A DNA stretch of 30,190 bases. Source: Tritrichomonas foetus (taxonomy: Eukaryota; Parabasalia; Tritrichomonadida; Tritrichomonadidae). The position numbers were made by a program, and so were the translations under genes. The stretch spans positions 1 to 30,190 of the forward strand of contig MLAK01000988.1 in the NCBI GenBank assembly GCA_001839685.1, read 5' to 3'. Of this stretch, positions 21,401 to 27,874 are shown in pieces; position 1 is the stretch's first letter, and each line of letters opens with the position of its first letter. Under the pieces are notes generated by a model, which was given only the letters and a program-made list of their open reading frames with translations, ran no database searches and was not told where the DNA came from.

Positions 21401-21403
21401 CAT
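15443..21403 (-). CDS. FRY: Furry/Tao3/Mor2-like cell-morphogenesis scaffold, 1986 aa
   Basis: One uninterrupted frame runs from ATG at 21403 to TGA at 15443. It is almost wholly helical repeat (ARM/HEAT-like solenoid). Around residues 1424-1446 the segment EAMRWVVGCNNLKIAYRSL matches the conserved Furry-family pattern ALxWAxxCxxRHxAxRSxQI, preceded by VWTPDTD and a matching helical stretch. An N-terminal stretch (LVDTWSYIFYYVSL and the following ITQAKKKKWLTSEM region) fits the cell-morphogenesis N-terminal domain. Length is close to Mor2 and Tao3 (about 2200-2400 aa). Residues about 1770-1985 are low complexity, with Asn-rich runs and a Lys/Ser-rich tail (KSKSKKKSKSKKKGK). Furry proteins are scaffolds that activate NDR/LATS-type kinases and control polarity, cytoskeleton and division. 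The homology call comes from motif recall, so it is good but not certain. Importin- or adaptin-like solenoids are the alternative. Confidence 0.65.
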   Translation of the reverse strand: MSNILALFDSVLNNFLESFAPADQIFSEFEKQVSSRKYSDDELDSLLETVFSSFPRSHYSYSRILEKLTLFASTNPKGIITHLCSKFKLETNRSTDSAPTVINITSLSFKATNFHHFMFLHYLNLIILSDLIFKIMTTFPTKQTVSKLVPCGYNLCTSSQRLSVIQNMLVDTWSYIFYYVSLYELDDITRFFDSVFDQNNSGRVFRLISRIKGDSDFANTLLYQITQAKKKKWLTSEMLTQLSILLSHMKCNKEILNEFYKLALEVKGSDELRFGAIDMITVLFNRLNIPTKKVTKFFQHKVYKFAQHPQKVEKSLHAFLNLIQGDISKVKDSGDGTDPLAFISVSGSTSTTQSEPNSFFSTFLKVFFSKSDFSACPTVFRDVLVHLAALDISEFTKNILPRFLSLEKTDSRFIVMLMVIPLLNRKKFIKRSFCKATQEQIDEINTPIRRVLSDLIPVLCNTALKMPHTIIIDSIQLQSTIEESDHLVNDFLSRNNFPLFVKKVKDLNSRILPGNNFSIVLHMLHCIFITFSTSDYLKNQSFLSTVISLGCSNDQLISDIASKIIHKILNIPEIHPIFVAEALKISFDASQPELVSRVLQFLFNAISNPTYEISTETYLEIEAAAIMGLMMDIQHCRALALRIFKHLGVLGKSDRYTLLNESNNIISDNVKLVMLVLNVPDKPSVVFPPIGSVSYEAVCYSRYNDFWILYFAEIINLLLDTKFIDLLDIITNKLEKYVKQIPKLIEKKAISEHAMTSIFICYLGAMTRGSAPIIENNFDDVYNDDNDNQDDDPNNSLNNSFNKNNDQPDSILAQNHHNMSIPNSYSNGNLNKISILSLDDVSDMKPMEQDPMYINFIKKAEEFIKEILNSKYIKMKKAFIKAFRFLNWRVIPVVLQNILEVDTSLYPDIAEALTIIIQNPENFSKIFTLIFRSVIQMLNNFQSYFKEIKINSSRKMKWTKELYEKLKENENMCVNYCILISAAFNNIQDQIPEDEWPVSYRQVHVQFLNHWGQLTSTETFNFEKLKAYAINALIPILNSGTVFTNGYSFDLSMLNMLVECQLSGLSVLESLLYFHLDILLNDFIKMIFLETRRESQVFLMAVLSALEKIEDGKSIQDFAGALVFLAVFCYEEYNTSWKFILQKLAVLLLFASPDSETIRNIEQSEDMSFALSVFNFATEQLIEFAFDIIKSTDKVVVVKTIVSFLAPWIEKLRILPTHIPNCFLIQGIPSKFRRYTILSFFEELLAFSKSLTAEQHDVFSQIWFDLLRTSDNDIIVLLLLFENEDDEIKQNIFSELLEKAPALIAKFLTKRCSFSFWYFINTHKNVHSLPSNWMMKVLSRAFIDFTTESVRYFTKTFHYSLLFIEQAEELFETLVSVFNLDSVDVAYVWTPDTDIGNTMRAASIISKFVDQIKHENPEAIKKWSLEAMRWVVGCNNLKIAYRSLVILNSLNSQLNPVFPRLLADAVHYHLSHIVENDYDDCALFVGECFKLFNNHLDETEITEFAFNFASSFVHFKPLIKNCLVNAMPIFMDCIDHPILSNTAKSILVDAFIPYATSLEMNRNSQEVLLGITNMIDTPELFIVAAAFLIKPLPFIDIGKTYREIINKKYQKEEIHRALMILSTMLKTASKPLTDSIFILTNELFTRYEKILNKGTIVPIYLSALQSIAIYDSAVDFVQTIARIDPSIASLKSEKSSGMNKTIEEVKENILELGSGEAKQIAPITNCKYIQHLEGIIDQQHPPKIIPFSSQYDMIAGIKKEDQNNTNLQAKRSLQNQIMSSNLSINSGLFSNKVMISGFSSQFSGFAKLKLSPIKKKTVIKEFLNITNEFENESENPSKKLNKFVVSFNVFSKLDELTNIPHENDSISNNNQNNNKRNKNFQNSINVKEKKKKDNSPKKEDNNQEDSNDSDNTSKITPVIYPKETEKSEKSKSKKESKEKSEKSKRKARDGHSKNKHKVKDEHSKSQNKSPSKSKSKKKSKSKKKGK

Positions 21404-21700
21404 TTATTTTCGAAATGTGATATGAAATATTTAGAAAAAGTTCTAAAGTAATGAAATAAAAATATGGTGAAATGAAATGAATCTATTTTCTGTAAATTTT
21501 TCACCATTTCAAAACGATATATGAAATAACGGTATTTATATTCAATTTGTATAATTATAATTAATTGAAAAAGTATTGATATCGTTAAATGTCAAGAAAT
21601 GTAAAACCAAAAAATAAAAATTGCTAATATGACAGTAGATTAAAAAAAATAAGATATAAAATAAAGTAGCAATTTGCAATTTATAAGTTGAATAGAATAT
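21404..21700. other. Spacer between EF1A 3' end and Furry-like gene
   Basis: About 300 bases of AT-rich DNA hold the EF1A 3' region and the promoter of the Furry-like gene. A 9-bp perfect inverted repeat, ATGGTGAAA at 21464-21472 and TTTCACCAT at 21499-21507, has a 26-base loop and lies 61-104 bases before the Furry-like ATG. It could be a protein-binding site or a hairpin; no function is known. Confidence 0.5.
21413..21420 (-). promoter_or_regulatory. Initiator-like TCACATTT before Furry-like ATG
   Basis: Read on the minus strand, TCACATTT fits the trichomonad initiator (TCA-Py-A/T). Its A at 21418 lies 15 bases before the ATG at 21403, which also supports that start codon. Confidence 0.55.
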
Positions 21701-23020
21701 TTACTTCTTCTTCTTTTCTTCAGGCTTCTTCTTTTCGACTGCACGAACGACGCCGACAGCGACTGTCTGCTTCATGTCACGAACAGCGAAACGACCGAGA
21801 GCGGCGTATTCTTGGAAGGTTTCAACAACAAGTGGCTTCGATGGTTCAACAATAACTACTGCTGCATCATCCTTCTGAATCCATTCTGGTTGTTCTGTAA
21901 CCTTCTTTCCATGACGACGGTCGATACGTTGTATAAGTTTTGCGAACTTGCAAGCGATGTGTGCTGTGTGGCAATCGAAAACTGGTTGGTAACCAGCATG
22001 AATCTTACCTGGGTGATTGGAAATGATTAATTGTGCTGTGAAGTTAACACATTCGACTGGTGGGTCGCGTGCTTGTTCACCAAGAACATGTCCACGTTTG
22101 ATATCTGAAACTGGGATCTTTACGTTGAAACCAACATTGTCACCTGGTCCAGCTTCTGGGAGTTGTGTGTGGTGCATTTCAATGGACTTAACATCGGTTT
22201 GGATACCTGATGGAGCGAAGACAACTTGTTGTCCTGGCTTCATGATACCTGATTCGACACGTCCGACTGGAACTGTACCAATACCAGAGATCTTGTAAAC
22301 ATCTTGGATTGGGAGACGGAGTGGCCTGTCGAATGGACGCTTTGGTGGTGTAAGTGTGTCGAGGGTTTCAAGAAGTGTTCCTCCTGTCCACCAACCAAGG
22401 TTTGGTGATTTGTCTGTCATGTTGTCACCTTTGAATCCGGAGATTGGGACAAATTTGTATTGATCTGGCTTGTAACCAATGTTTGTAAGGATACGTGTCA
22501 TTTCTCCTTTGATTTCGTTGAAACGGTCTTGTGAGAAGTTAACTGTTGAGTCATCAACTTTGTTGACAGCAACGATAACTTGCTTGATACCGAGTGTGAA
22601 AGCAAGAAGTGCGTGTTCACGGGTTTGGCCTTGTTCGGCAATACCAGCTTCGAAACCACCACGTGTTGAATCGATAACAAGAACAGCTGCATCAGCTTGG
22701 GATGTTCCTGTAATCATGTTCTTGATGAAGTCTCTATGTCCTGGAGCGTCGATGATTGTGAAGAAGTATTTTGGTGATTCGAATTTCCAAAGGGAAATAT
22801 CGATGGTGATACCACGTTCACGTTCAGCCTTGAGGGAATCCATAACGAAGGCGTATTTGAATGATCCTTTGCCGAGTTGTTCGGCTTCTTTTTCAATTTG
22901 AGCGATCTTTCTTTTGTCGATACCACCGCACTTGTAGATAAGGTGTCCTGTGGTTGTGGATTTACCAGCATCGACGTGTCCGATAACGACAATGTTTATG
23001 TGTTCCTTCTCTTTACCCAT
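21701..23020 (-). CDS. EF1A: Translation elongation factor 1-alpha
   Basis: The 439-aa product is a full-length eEF1A, the GTPase that brings aminoacyl-tRNA to the ribosome. It starts [20 protein letters not shown] with the P-loop at residues 14-21. It has the switch I region with [19 protein letters not shown] (91-100), NKVD (153-156) and SGFKGDN, then domain 2 ([20 protein letters not shown]) and domain 3 ([20 protein letters not shown]). All G-motifs are intact. It ends in the lysine-rich tail usual for the family. GC content and codon choice are clearly biased compared with neighbours, as expected for one of the most highly expressed genes. The stop TAA is followed by ATA, giving TAAATA, which may be the polyadenylation signal overlapping the stop as in trichomonads. 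A clear initiator lies just upstream. Confidence 0.98.
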   Translation of the reverse strand: MGKEKEHINIVVIGHVDAGKSTTTGHLIYKCGGIDKRKIAQIEKEAEQLGKGSFKYAFVMDSLKAERERGITIDISLWKFESPKYFFTIIDAPGHRDFIKNMITGTSQADAAVLVIDSTRGGFEAGIAEQGQTREHALLAFTLGIKQVIVAVNKVDDSTVNFSQDRFNEIKGEMTRILTNIGYKPDQYKFVPISGFKGDNMTDKSPNLGWWTGGTLLETLDTLTPPKRPFDRPLRLPIQDVYKISGIGTVPVGRVESGIMKPGQQVVFAPSGIQTDVKSIEMHHTQLPEAGPGDNVGFNVKIPVSDIKRGHVLGEQARDPPVECVNFTAQLIISNHPGKIHAGYQPVFDCHTAHIACKFAKLIQRIDRRHGKKVTEQPEWIQKDDAAVVIVEPSKPLVVETFQEYAALGRFAVRDMKQTVAVGVVRAVEKKKPEEKKKK

Positions 23021-23028
23021 GAGAATTA

Positions 23029-23035
23029 AAAGTGA
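23029..23035 (-). promoter_or_regulatory. Initiator TCACTTT before EF1A ATG
   Basis: On the minus strand TCACTTT is an excellent match to the trichomonad initiator. Its A at 23033 is 13 bases before the ATG at 23020, giving a very short leader. Confidence 0.65.
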
Positions 23036-23265
23036 AGAGATTATTTACATACATCATATCACCATCAAATATCATTCAATTTGATGTGGTCGAGAAAAAT
23101 CTGTCATAATTAGAAGAGTTTATTTCAAAATATTTCATAATAATGGGATATTGAGAGTGTACCAATCCATGGCCAGTGCAAATTGTGAGAGTTTATTCTT
23201 TGATCATATTTTCCTTATGGTATTCTAGATCCTTAAGCGTGGCCTATTTCTTTGGTGGATATGTT

Positions 23266-23314
23266 TGGTCATGATAAAACTTCACTTTTTGTTACGAAAT
23301 TTTTATCATGACCA
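23266..23314. repeat. 14-bp perfect inverted repeat upstream of EF1A
   Basis: TGGTCATGATAAAA (23266-23279) and TTTTATCATGACCA (23301-23314) are exact reverse complements around a 21-base loop. Outer flanks add an imperfect extension: GGTGG near 23255 pairs with CCACC near 23327, after a small bulge. It lies about 245 bases upstream of the EF1A ATG. It may be a regulatory hairpin or palindromic binding site, or the trace of a small inverted-repeat element. Confidence 0.8.
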
Positions 23315-23380
23315 CGAATTATGGACCACCATTAAAAAATTTCGCATATGTTGATTGTATTTTTATATATTATTATCATT

Positions 23381-23626
23381 ATGAACCAAAAAGATTGCTT
23401 GATTTTGAATTCTTCAAATGCTTTCAAAATACCAAAATTGAATCAATCGCATCAAATCATTCATATTATTTTGAATGAAGTAGAAAGAATGCCATTACAA
23501 ACAAATCCAAATTCATCTAATGATACTATATTGAATTTGAATGATAGCTAGAATTGCTTTCTTTTAACGAATGATCTCTATGAATCAGAGAAAAACGCAT
23601 TTTTAAAAATTGCTTTGGCAATCTAA
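23381..23626 (+). pseudogene. Decayed or very short reading frame with internal TAG
   Basis: An ATG at 23381, just after a TCATT initiator-like motif, opens a 56-codon frame (MNQKDCLILNSSNAFKIPK and onward) that ends in TAG at 23549. The same frame continues with protein-like sequence (NCFLLTNDLYESEKNAFLKI) to TAA at 23624. Further right, about 23715-23770, another frame gives SNDTFADDLLDLFICFEKSF. This looks like a broken gene whose frame has been lost, but no family is recognised. The first 56 codons could alternatively be a small protein. Confidence 0.35.
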
Positions 23627-24045
23627 AAATATCACAATGTAACATGTTAACCTGATTTGATGACGACTATTCCGAAGTAGTACCTTAACAATAGTTATTG
23701 ACACATTCTAATTCTCAAATGATACTTTTGCAGATGATTTACTTGATTTATTCATTTGTTTTGAAAAGTCATTTTAAAGTGTATTTCAAAAAAGCGAGTG
23801 AAATTTTATAATTTATTCGACTTTGCCAACTTGAAAAGTTTTTTAATATCAAGATTGAAATTGAAGATGATTTATGAGTCTATTTATAGAAATAAAGTAA
23901 AACTAATATTTTTGAATAATTAAAATAAAATATTTCCATTAAACAAAATAAAATTTTGATATAATTTAATTTACAAATAATGGGACGCATTGATTCAACA
24001 AACAAGCCTAATAAATATATGGCACTCGATTTAAGGTGTTCTTTG
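23627..24045. other. AT-rich spacer before the membrane microprotein gene end
   Basis: No intact gene is seen. The left part may hold more of the decayed frame described at 23381-23626 (about 23715-23770). The right part is the 3' flank of the minus-strand microprotein gene. Confidence 0.4.
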
Positions 24046-24231
24046 CTAGATCTCTTCTGGTATTTCGTCGTGTTTGGGCTCTTTATTGGCTCCATCTTCT
24101 GAGAAATCTAAGTCGTCGCCAATTTCTTCTTCCATGTGAATGGCAATGCAGTATATTAACGTTAGCATAATTGCTACAAACATTGCGATTGATCCGATTA
24201 AGACACCGAGAACGAAATTTTCGTCATACAT
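24046..24231 (-). CDS. Single-span membrane microprotein, 61 aa
   Basis: The frame runs from ATG at 24231 to TAG at 24046. Residues 6-31 are one strong hydrophobic helix (FVLGVLIGSIAMFVAIMLTL then IYCIAI). A strongly acidic cytosolic-type tail follows (EEEIGDDLDFSEDGANKEPK then HDEIPEEI). The N-terminus is only five residues. A good initiator (TCATTCTTT) lies 19 bases upstream, so this small frame is probably a real gene despite its length. I do not recognise a family. Topology cannot be fixed: there are no basic residues near either side of the helix, and the tail is all acidic. It could be a small regulatory subunit of a membrane complex, but that is speculation. Confidence 0.65.
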   Translation of the reverse strand: MYDENFVLGVLIGSIAMFVAIMLTLIYCIAIHMEEEIGDDLDFSEDGANKEPKHDEIPEEI

Positions 24232-24243
24232 CGAAACCAGTCG

Positions 24244-24252
24244 AAAGAATGA
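24244..24252 (-). promoter_or_regulatory. Initiator TCATTCTTT before microprotein ATG
   Basis: On the minus strand TCATTCTTT fits the trichomonad initiator. Its A at 24250 is 19 bases before the ATG at 24231. This is the main evidence that the 61-codon frame is a gene. Confidence 0.55.
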
Positions 24253-24793
24253 AATCTGATAAACTACTCAAAAGTATTTCATCGTCTAAAAGTTCAATAA
24301 AAATGGCCATATAAACACAGAAAATTTGACACTCGAAAAACATGATTAAAATTCATTACTACCTATTTAACAAGTCACTATTGTTAGTAATAAATTATTA
24401 CTAATTACTCTTGAGCTAGATATACATAATTTAAGGAACAAAATAAAAGAAACTCAATGATATCATTTCGATGAAAATAATAATTAGTAAAAAACAAAAT
24501 CATTTCACGTTAGAAAAAGTAACACAGAACCAAAATTAAGTGAAGAAAGTAAATCTCTGCATTATTATAAAAGTAAAACTAGTAATTATAAATTCACCTC
24601 TCAAATTGATCAATCTTGAAAAAGTGCAACCAATTTTTCTATGAAGATTTAAAATAAAAGTCAAACTAACGAAAAGTGTATAACATAAACTCGGTAGCAA
24701 CCTTTTTCATGCTTGGTCGTAATGCAGAGGCATAGTAGAAATGGAAAAAAGAAGGAAAAATAGGAAATAAAAGAAAATATAAATTGGACGCAT
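24253..24793. other. Spacer between microprotein promoter and MRP RNA 3' end
   Basis: AT-rich DNA with no protein gene seen. It contains one copy of a degenerate repeat at 24687-24734 that recurs at 29101-29148. Confidence 0.4.
24687..24734. repeat. Degenerate 48-bp repeat, copy 1
   Basis: This segment matches 29101-29148 at about 38 of 48 positions. The right part is best conserved: TTGGTCG, one variable base, then AATGCAGAGG, one variable base, then ATA (20 of 22). It lies 60-110 bases beyond the 3' end of the MRP RNA gene. Confidence 0.6.
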
Positions 24794-24798
24794 AAAAA
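24794..24798 (-). terminator. Candidate Pol III terminator of MRP RNA
   Basis: On the minus strand this is a run of five T, 15-20 bases after the P1 closing helix. RNase MRP RNA is made by RNA polymerase III in other eukaryotes and stops at such runs. Confidence 0.5.
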
Positions 24799-24811
24799 CA
24801 TGGTTTATTGA

Positions 24812-25045
24812 TGATTCCTGATCCAAGGAGTGAGCCCCATTGAGTTAAGTCTCGAAAGACCCAATTCGATTTCTCTGTATACAGACAAAAACAATGGCGA
24901 AAATCGCAAAAAAGCTCATCAAAAGCCATTGGTTGCATTCACAGCCCGCACTCTCTGCAGTTGTCTGGGGACTTTCCCGAGGGAGTTAGAAAGAACAAGT
25001 CTTTCAGTATGTAGCCCTCTCCGAATTCTCTCAGATCAAGAATAA
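24812..25045 (-). ncRNA. RMRP: RNase MRP RNA
   Basis: Several blocks match eukaryotic RNase MRP RNA in the right order on the minus strand. GGCTACATACTGAAAG (25016-25001) fits the P3 internal-loop region GGCUACACACUGAGG. GGGAAAGTCCCC (24978-24967) is conserved region I. GCAGAGAGTGC (24958-24948) is identical to the MRP block following CR-I. ATGGGGCTCACTCC (24840-24827) fits conserved region V. Helices agree. P1 closes the ends: ATTCTTGATC (25043-25034) with GATCAGGAAT (24823-24814), ten pairs with one G-U. P3 pairs GAGGG with CCCTC and a GAAAG/CTTTC cap. P4 pairs CCCC of CR-I with GGGG of CR-V. An inner stem CAATGGC/GCCATTG (24931-24925 with 24898-24892) and a GTCT-TTCG-AGAC hairpin (24860-24849) lie in the specificity part. 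Length about 234 nt is compact against 268 in human. The enzyme cleaves pre-rRNA. Exact ends are estimates; the GCAGAGAGTGC block favours MRP over the related RNase P RNA. Confidence 0.88.
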
Positions 25046-25175
25046 CTCGAGTAGTCAATTTATCAAAGTCTGTCTGTATTTTTGTGAACTTGTAAATATG
25101 AACTTTTTCTTAATACCTATTAGTTAGCTAATGTTTTGTTAACTCTAAATCTGACTCAAATTTTTAATTAAAAAT
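25046..25175. promoter_or_regulatory. Divergent promoter region of MRP RNA and TFIIH p62
   Basis: Only 130 bases separate the 5' end of the MRP RNA (minus) from the p62 ATG (plus), so both promoters must share this AT-rich stretch. The nearest TCA before the p62 ATG (TCAAATTT, about 25157) does not fit the initiator pattern well. Confidence 0.5.
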
Positions 25176-26546
25176 ATGCATGATATATTACGAATAGGAG
25201 AAGAGGAAGTCTATAAGGATTTTGCAGAATACAAGAGACTCCAAGTTAAATTGGTTTTAACAAATTATTGTGTATTATTTCTTCGTGATAATAAAATAAA
25301 TTTTGAAATCCCGTATAAAGAAATAGATGAAGTAAAATACACCAAAAAAGAACTCGAAAAAGCAAAAAAATTGCCAACCTCAAATACAGTTTTAAAAATC
25401 AGAGTTGTTGATATTCAAGGGAATAAAATTGATATATCATTTAAAGGAGAAGAATCACCTAAAGTTCTCGCAGAAGTTGTTAAAATAATTCGAAAAAGGA
25501 AGAATCAAGCCAAAGAAGAAAATGAGAATGATAAAAATGAAAATCAAAATAAAAATAAATTCAATCACAACAATGATTCTTTACTATTTAATAATCAAGA
25601 TTTTTCAAATGAAGAAAATCAAGAAAATTATAATCAAGTTGATGATTCCATCTTCGATCGAAAAGAAATAAAAATCACTGAAAATGAATTAAAAATTCGA
25701 TTTTTGAACGTCACGCCTGCTGCAAAACAAATGTTTAAAGATCTCGTTGTTGAAGATAATGTAATCACTGAAGAAGAATTCTGGCAAAATTATTCAAAAG
25801 AATTAATATCATTTAGTGCACAAATTAAAGCTACCATTGTTGAACCTGGATTCGAAAATGACTCGGAAAACCAAAACAACGAAATCAAAGGAGAAAAAAT
25901 TGATCAGGAAATTAAAAAGCCCGAATTTATTGTTCAAAAGGTGGAACCAATATCCAGAATTAATATTGATGAATATAAACCATCAATTAATTTTTCACCA
26001 GCATTGCCTGATGTTGAAGAAAGAAATATAAATGATGATGATAGTGATCTTTTTGAATTCAGTCAGCCATTTAATTGGAGCCAAGAAGTCATCGAGCGGC
26101 CTGAAATTAATCCTCAAGAATTCCAAATCGAAGCAGATAACTTTGCACTCCGGTTAAATAGCTATTCAGAAGATTTTTTATCGATTCCCGAAATAGAAAC
26201 GCCGGTTATGAATGACTCTCTCAAAATTCTGAAAGAAATTTCACAGGGAATATCAAATTTCTTTGATTATGAAAAAGCTGCTCGTAAAAATCCTGAAGTA
26301 AATACTGCTTTGGAGCTTCTAAGGAAACATAAAATGGAAGAACAAATCTTACTTTTCCATTTTTGGTCAAATTATGAAGTTTCTACGGATGAATCAAAAA
26401 TTGAGAGATTGAGGGCAAAAATTTGTGAGTTGAAAAATATATTGAAGACTGAACAAGAAAATATGAGGAATGAAGAAGCATTGAAAGCAGTTCGGCCACT
26501 GTATAAAGAACTCGAATTATCGATTGATCGTGTATTAAATTTGTAA
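25176..26546 (+). CDS. TFB1: TFIIH subunit p62/Tfb1 (GTF2H1-like)
   Basis: The 456-aa product has the layout of the p62/Tfb1 core subunit of TFIIH, which works in RNA polymerase II initiation and nucleotide-excision repair. Residues 1-110 form the N-terminal PH-like domain (LVLTNYCVLFLRDNKINFEI, then IDISFKGEESPKVLAEVVKI). An Asn/Glu-rich linker follows to about 160. A BSD-type domain lies near 175-225 (TPAAKQMFKDLVVEDN, ITEEEFWQNY, with the family's EEFW at 200-203). The C-terminal helix around residue 393 (LLFHFWSNYEVSTDESKIER) is a close match to the p62 C-terminal pattern LLRHFWSCFP. Human p62 (548 aa) has two BSD domains; only one is clear here. The start is the first ATG of the frame. 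It is convergent with the kinase at 26856. Confidence 0.85.
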   Translation: MHDILRIGEEEVYKDFAEYKRLQVKLVLTNYCVLFLRDNKINFEIPYKEIDEVKYTKKELEKAKKLPTSNTVLKIRVVDIQGNKIDISFKGEESPKVLAEVVKIIRKRKNQAKEENENDKNENQNKNKFNHNNDSLLFNNQDFSNEENQENYNQVDDSIFDRKEIKITENELKIRFLNVTPAAKQMFKDLVVEDNVITEEEFWQNYSKELISFSAQIKATIVEPGFENDSENQNNEIKGEKIDQEIKKPEFIVQKVEPISRINIDEYKPSINFSPALPDVEERNINDDDSDLFEFSQPFNWSQEVIERPEINPQEFQIEADNFALRLNSYSEDFLSIPEIETPVMNDSLKILKEISQGISNFFDYEKAARKNPEVNTALELLRKHKMEEQILLFHFWSNYEVSTDESKIERLRAKICELKNILKTEQENMRNEEALKAVRPLYKELELSIDRVLNL

Positions 26547-26855
26547 CTTTATTCATTAATTTGTTTGTTTCTGTTTTGTTTGTTTGTTTCTTGCGATTTT
26601 CTGCGTGAATTGCAATATCAATCAGCTTCTTAAGGAAGTTTTTCGATTTTTTAATTTTCCTGGATTTTGTTCAGAGCTTTAACTTTGAGTATGAATCTAT
26701 TTGGTTTTCATTCAATAAAATATGCTTTCCACAAGCATCAATGGTGGGAAATCTATTCTCCTAATTACAATCATTTGAATTGTCCATAATTTATAGATAA
26801 CCGATAATTTTTATTACTATTCAGGAAATAGATAATGCTTGTTTGATATTGGAGA
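26547..26855. other. Spacer between convergent genes
   Basis: This is 3' flank for both p62 and the kinase. It carries a short TTTG-type simple repeat at about 26560-26592 and otherwise no gene that I can see. Confidence 0.5.
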
Positions 26856-27818
26856 TTAAACCGAAAAATCAAAGTCTACAGTATCTGGTGGAGAGGAATC
26901 ATCTTCAGCATCTTTCTTTTCGCTATAGTTCTTTACTCTTTCCACGTACTCCAAAAATGTATCTTTATCAGCTCCAGGGAACAAATGATCACCATTTTCC
27001 ATCCACTCAACGATTCTGGTGAATGAAGGACGATCATTCGGATTTTGGTTCCAACATTGAACTATCATTTCCTTCCAATCTTCTGGAACTCGACTAGAAA
27101 TATAATATCGATCACCATTTTGAATTCTTTCATTTATGTAGTCTGGGGAAAGATTAGAATCACGGATCGAAAAAATGAATTTGCCATTAAACAGTCGATG
27201 GAGAACAACTGAGTAAGAAAAAACATCAATGCTGCTTGTTAGGAAATTATCATCTGTTATAGTAAAACATTCAGGTGCGACAAATTTAGGAGAACCACAA
27301 AACCTTGACATTTCTACTGCGTCTTTATATACTTTTGAAAAGCCAAAATCAGAAATAACCGGCTCTAAATTATCATCAAGAAGGACATTACTAGTTTTTA
27401 AATCTCGATGAATAATTTTTTTGTCATGAAGTAATTTCATCCCATAAGCAATTCCAAATGCAGCAATTGTACGATTTGTCCCATTGAAAAACGTATTGTC
27501 GTCTTCGGTTTCTATAATTTTCCGCTCCAATGAGCCCTCTTCATAATATGGCATGGTAAAAAATGCATTGCTTGTTGGGCTCTCAAAATTGAAGTGGATG
27601 ACCGGAGTTAACGTCATGTGGCAATTTGTGTTCATTAAAGTGATTTCTCGCATGAAATCTTTCTGTTCACTCAGAGGTTCTAATCTCTTCAGTGCGTAAA
27701 TTTTTTTGGTTTTATTGTGTACTACCTTATAGACAGTTCCAAACGTTCCTTTATCTATTGAATTAATAGTCTTAAAATCGCTGATTGATGAGACTCTTTC
27801 TGATAGTCGATTTGTCAT
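26856..27818 (-). CDS. TKL-like protein kinase
   Basis: From the preferred ATG at 27818 the product is 320 aa. A kinase domain fills most of it: glycine loop DKGTFGTVYK, ATP lysine in YALKRL, catalytic HRDLKTSNVLL, DFGFSK, CGSPKFVAPE, SSIDVFSYSVVL, and CWNQNPNDRPSFTRIVEWM near the end. All catalytic residues are present, so it should be active. The CW-x-NP-x-RPSF ending is typical of TKL and the TKL-like kinases expanded in trichomonads. The acidic tail ends DFDFSV. The frame extends to an ATG at 27884, which would add 22 mostly hydrophobic residues. A TCATTTT initiator-like motif at 27868-27874 lies inside that extension, favouring the downstream start; a membrane-anchored longer form cannot be excluded. 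Substrates are unknown. Confidence 0.85.
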   Translation of the reverse strand: MTNRLSERVSSISDFKTINSIDKGTFGTVYKVVHNKTKKIYALKRLEPLSEQKDFMREITLMNTNCHMTLTPVIHFNFESPTSNAFFTMPYYEEGSLERKIIETEDDNTFFNGTNRTIAAFGIAYGMKLLHDKKIIHRDLKTSNVLLDDNLEPVISDFGFSKVYKDAVEMSRFCGSPKFVAPECFTITDDNFLTSSIDVFSYSVVLHRLFNGKFIFSIRDSNLSPDYINERIQNGDRYYISSRVPEDWKEMIVQCWNQNPNDRPSFTRIVEWMENGDHLFPGADKDTFLEYVERVKNYSEKKDAEDDSSPPDTVDFDFSV

Positions 27819-27867
27819 ATTCGCAAAGATGTATACAAACCAAATAGTCTTAACGTACGAAATCACT

Positions 27868-27874
27868 AAAATGA
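27868..27874 (-). promoter_or_regulatory. Initiator-like TCATTTT upstream of kinase start
   Basis: On the minus strand TCATTTT fits the initiator pattern. Its A at 27872 is 54 bases before the ATG at 27818, and no ATG lies between. If used, translation would begin at 27818 rather than 27884. Confidence 0.35.

Noticed and set aside
22479..22901. 140-codon plus-strand ORF inside EF1A
   Set aside because: It is an antisense shadow of the strongly codon-biased EF1A gene.
24666..24938. 90-codon minus-strand ORF
   Set aside because: It overlaps most of the MRP RNA on the same strand, has no coherent protein character, and the RNA evidence is far stronger.
24830..25045. 71-codon plus-strand ORF
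   Set aside because: It lies entirely antisense to the MRP RNA; openness is explained by the higher GC content of the RNA gene.
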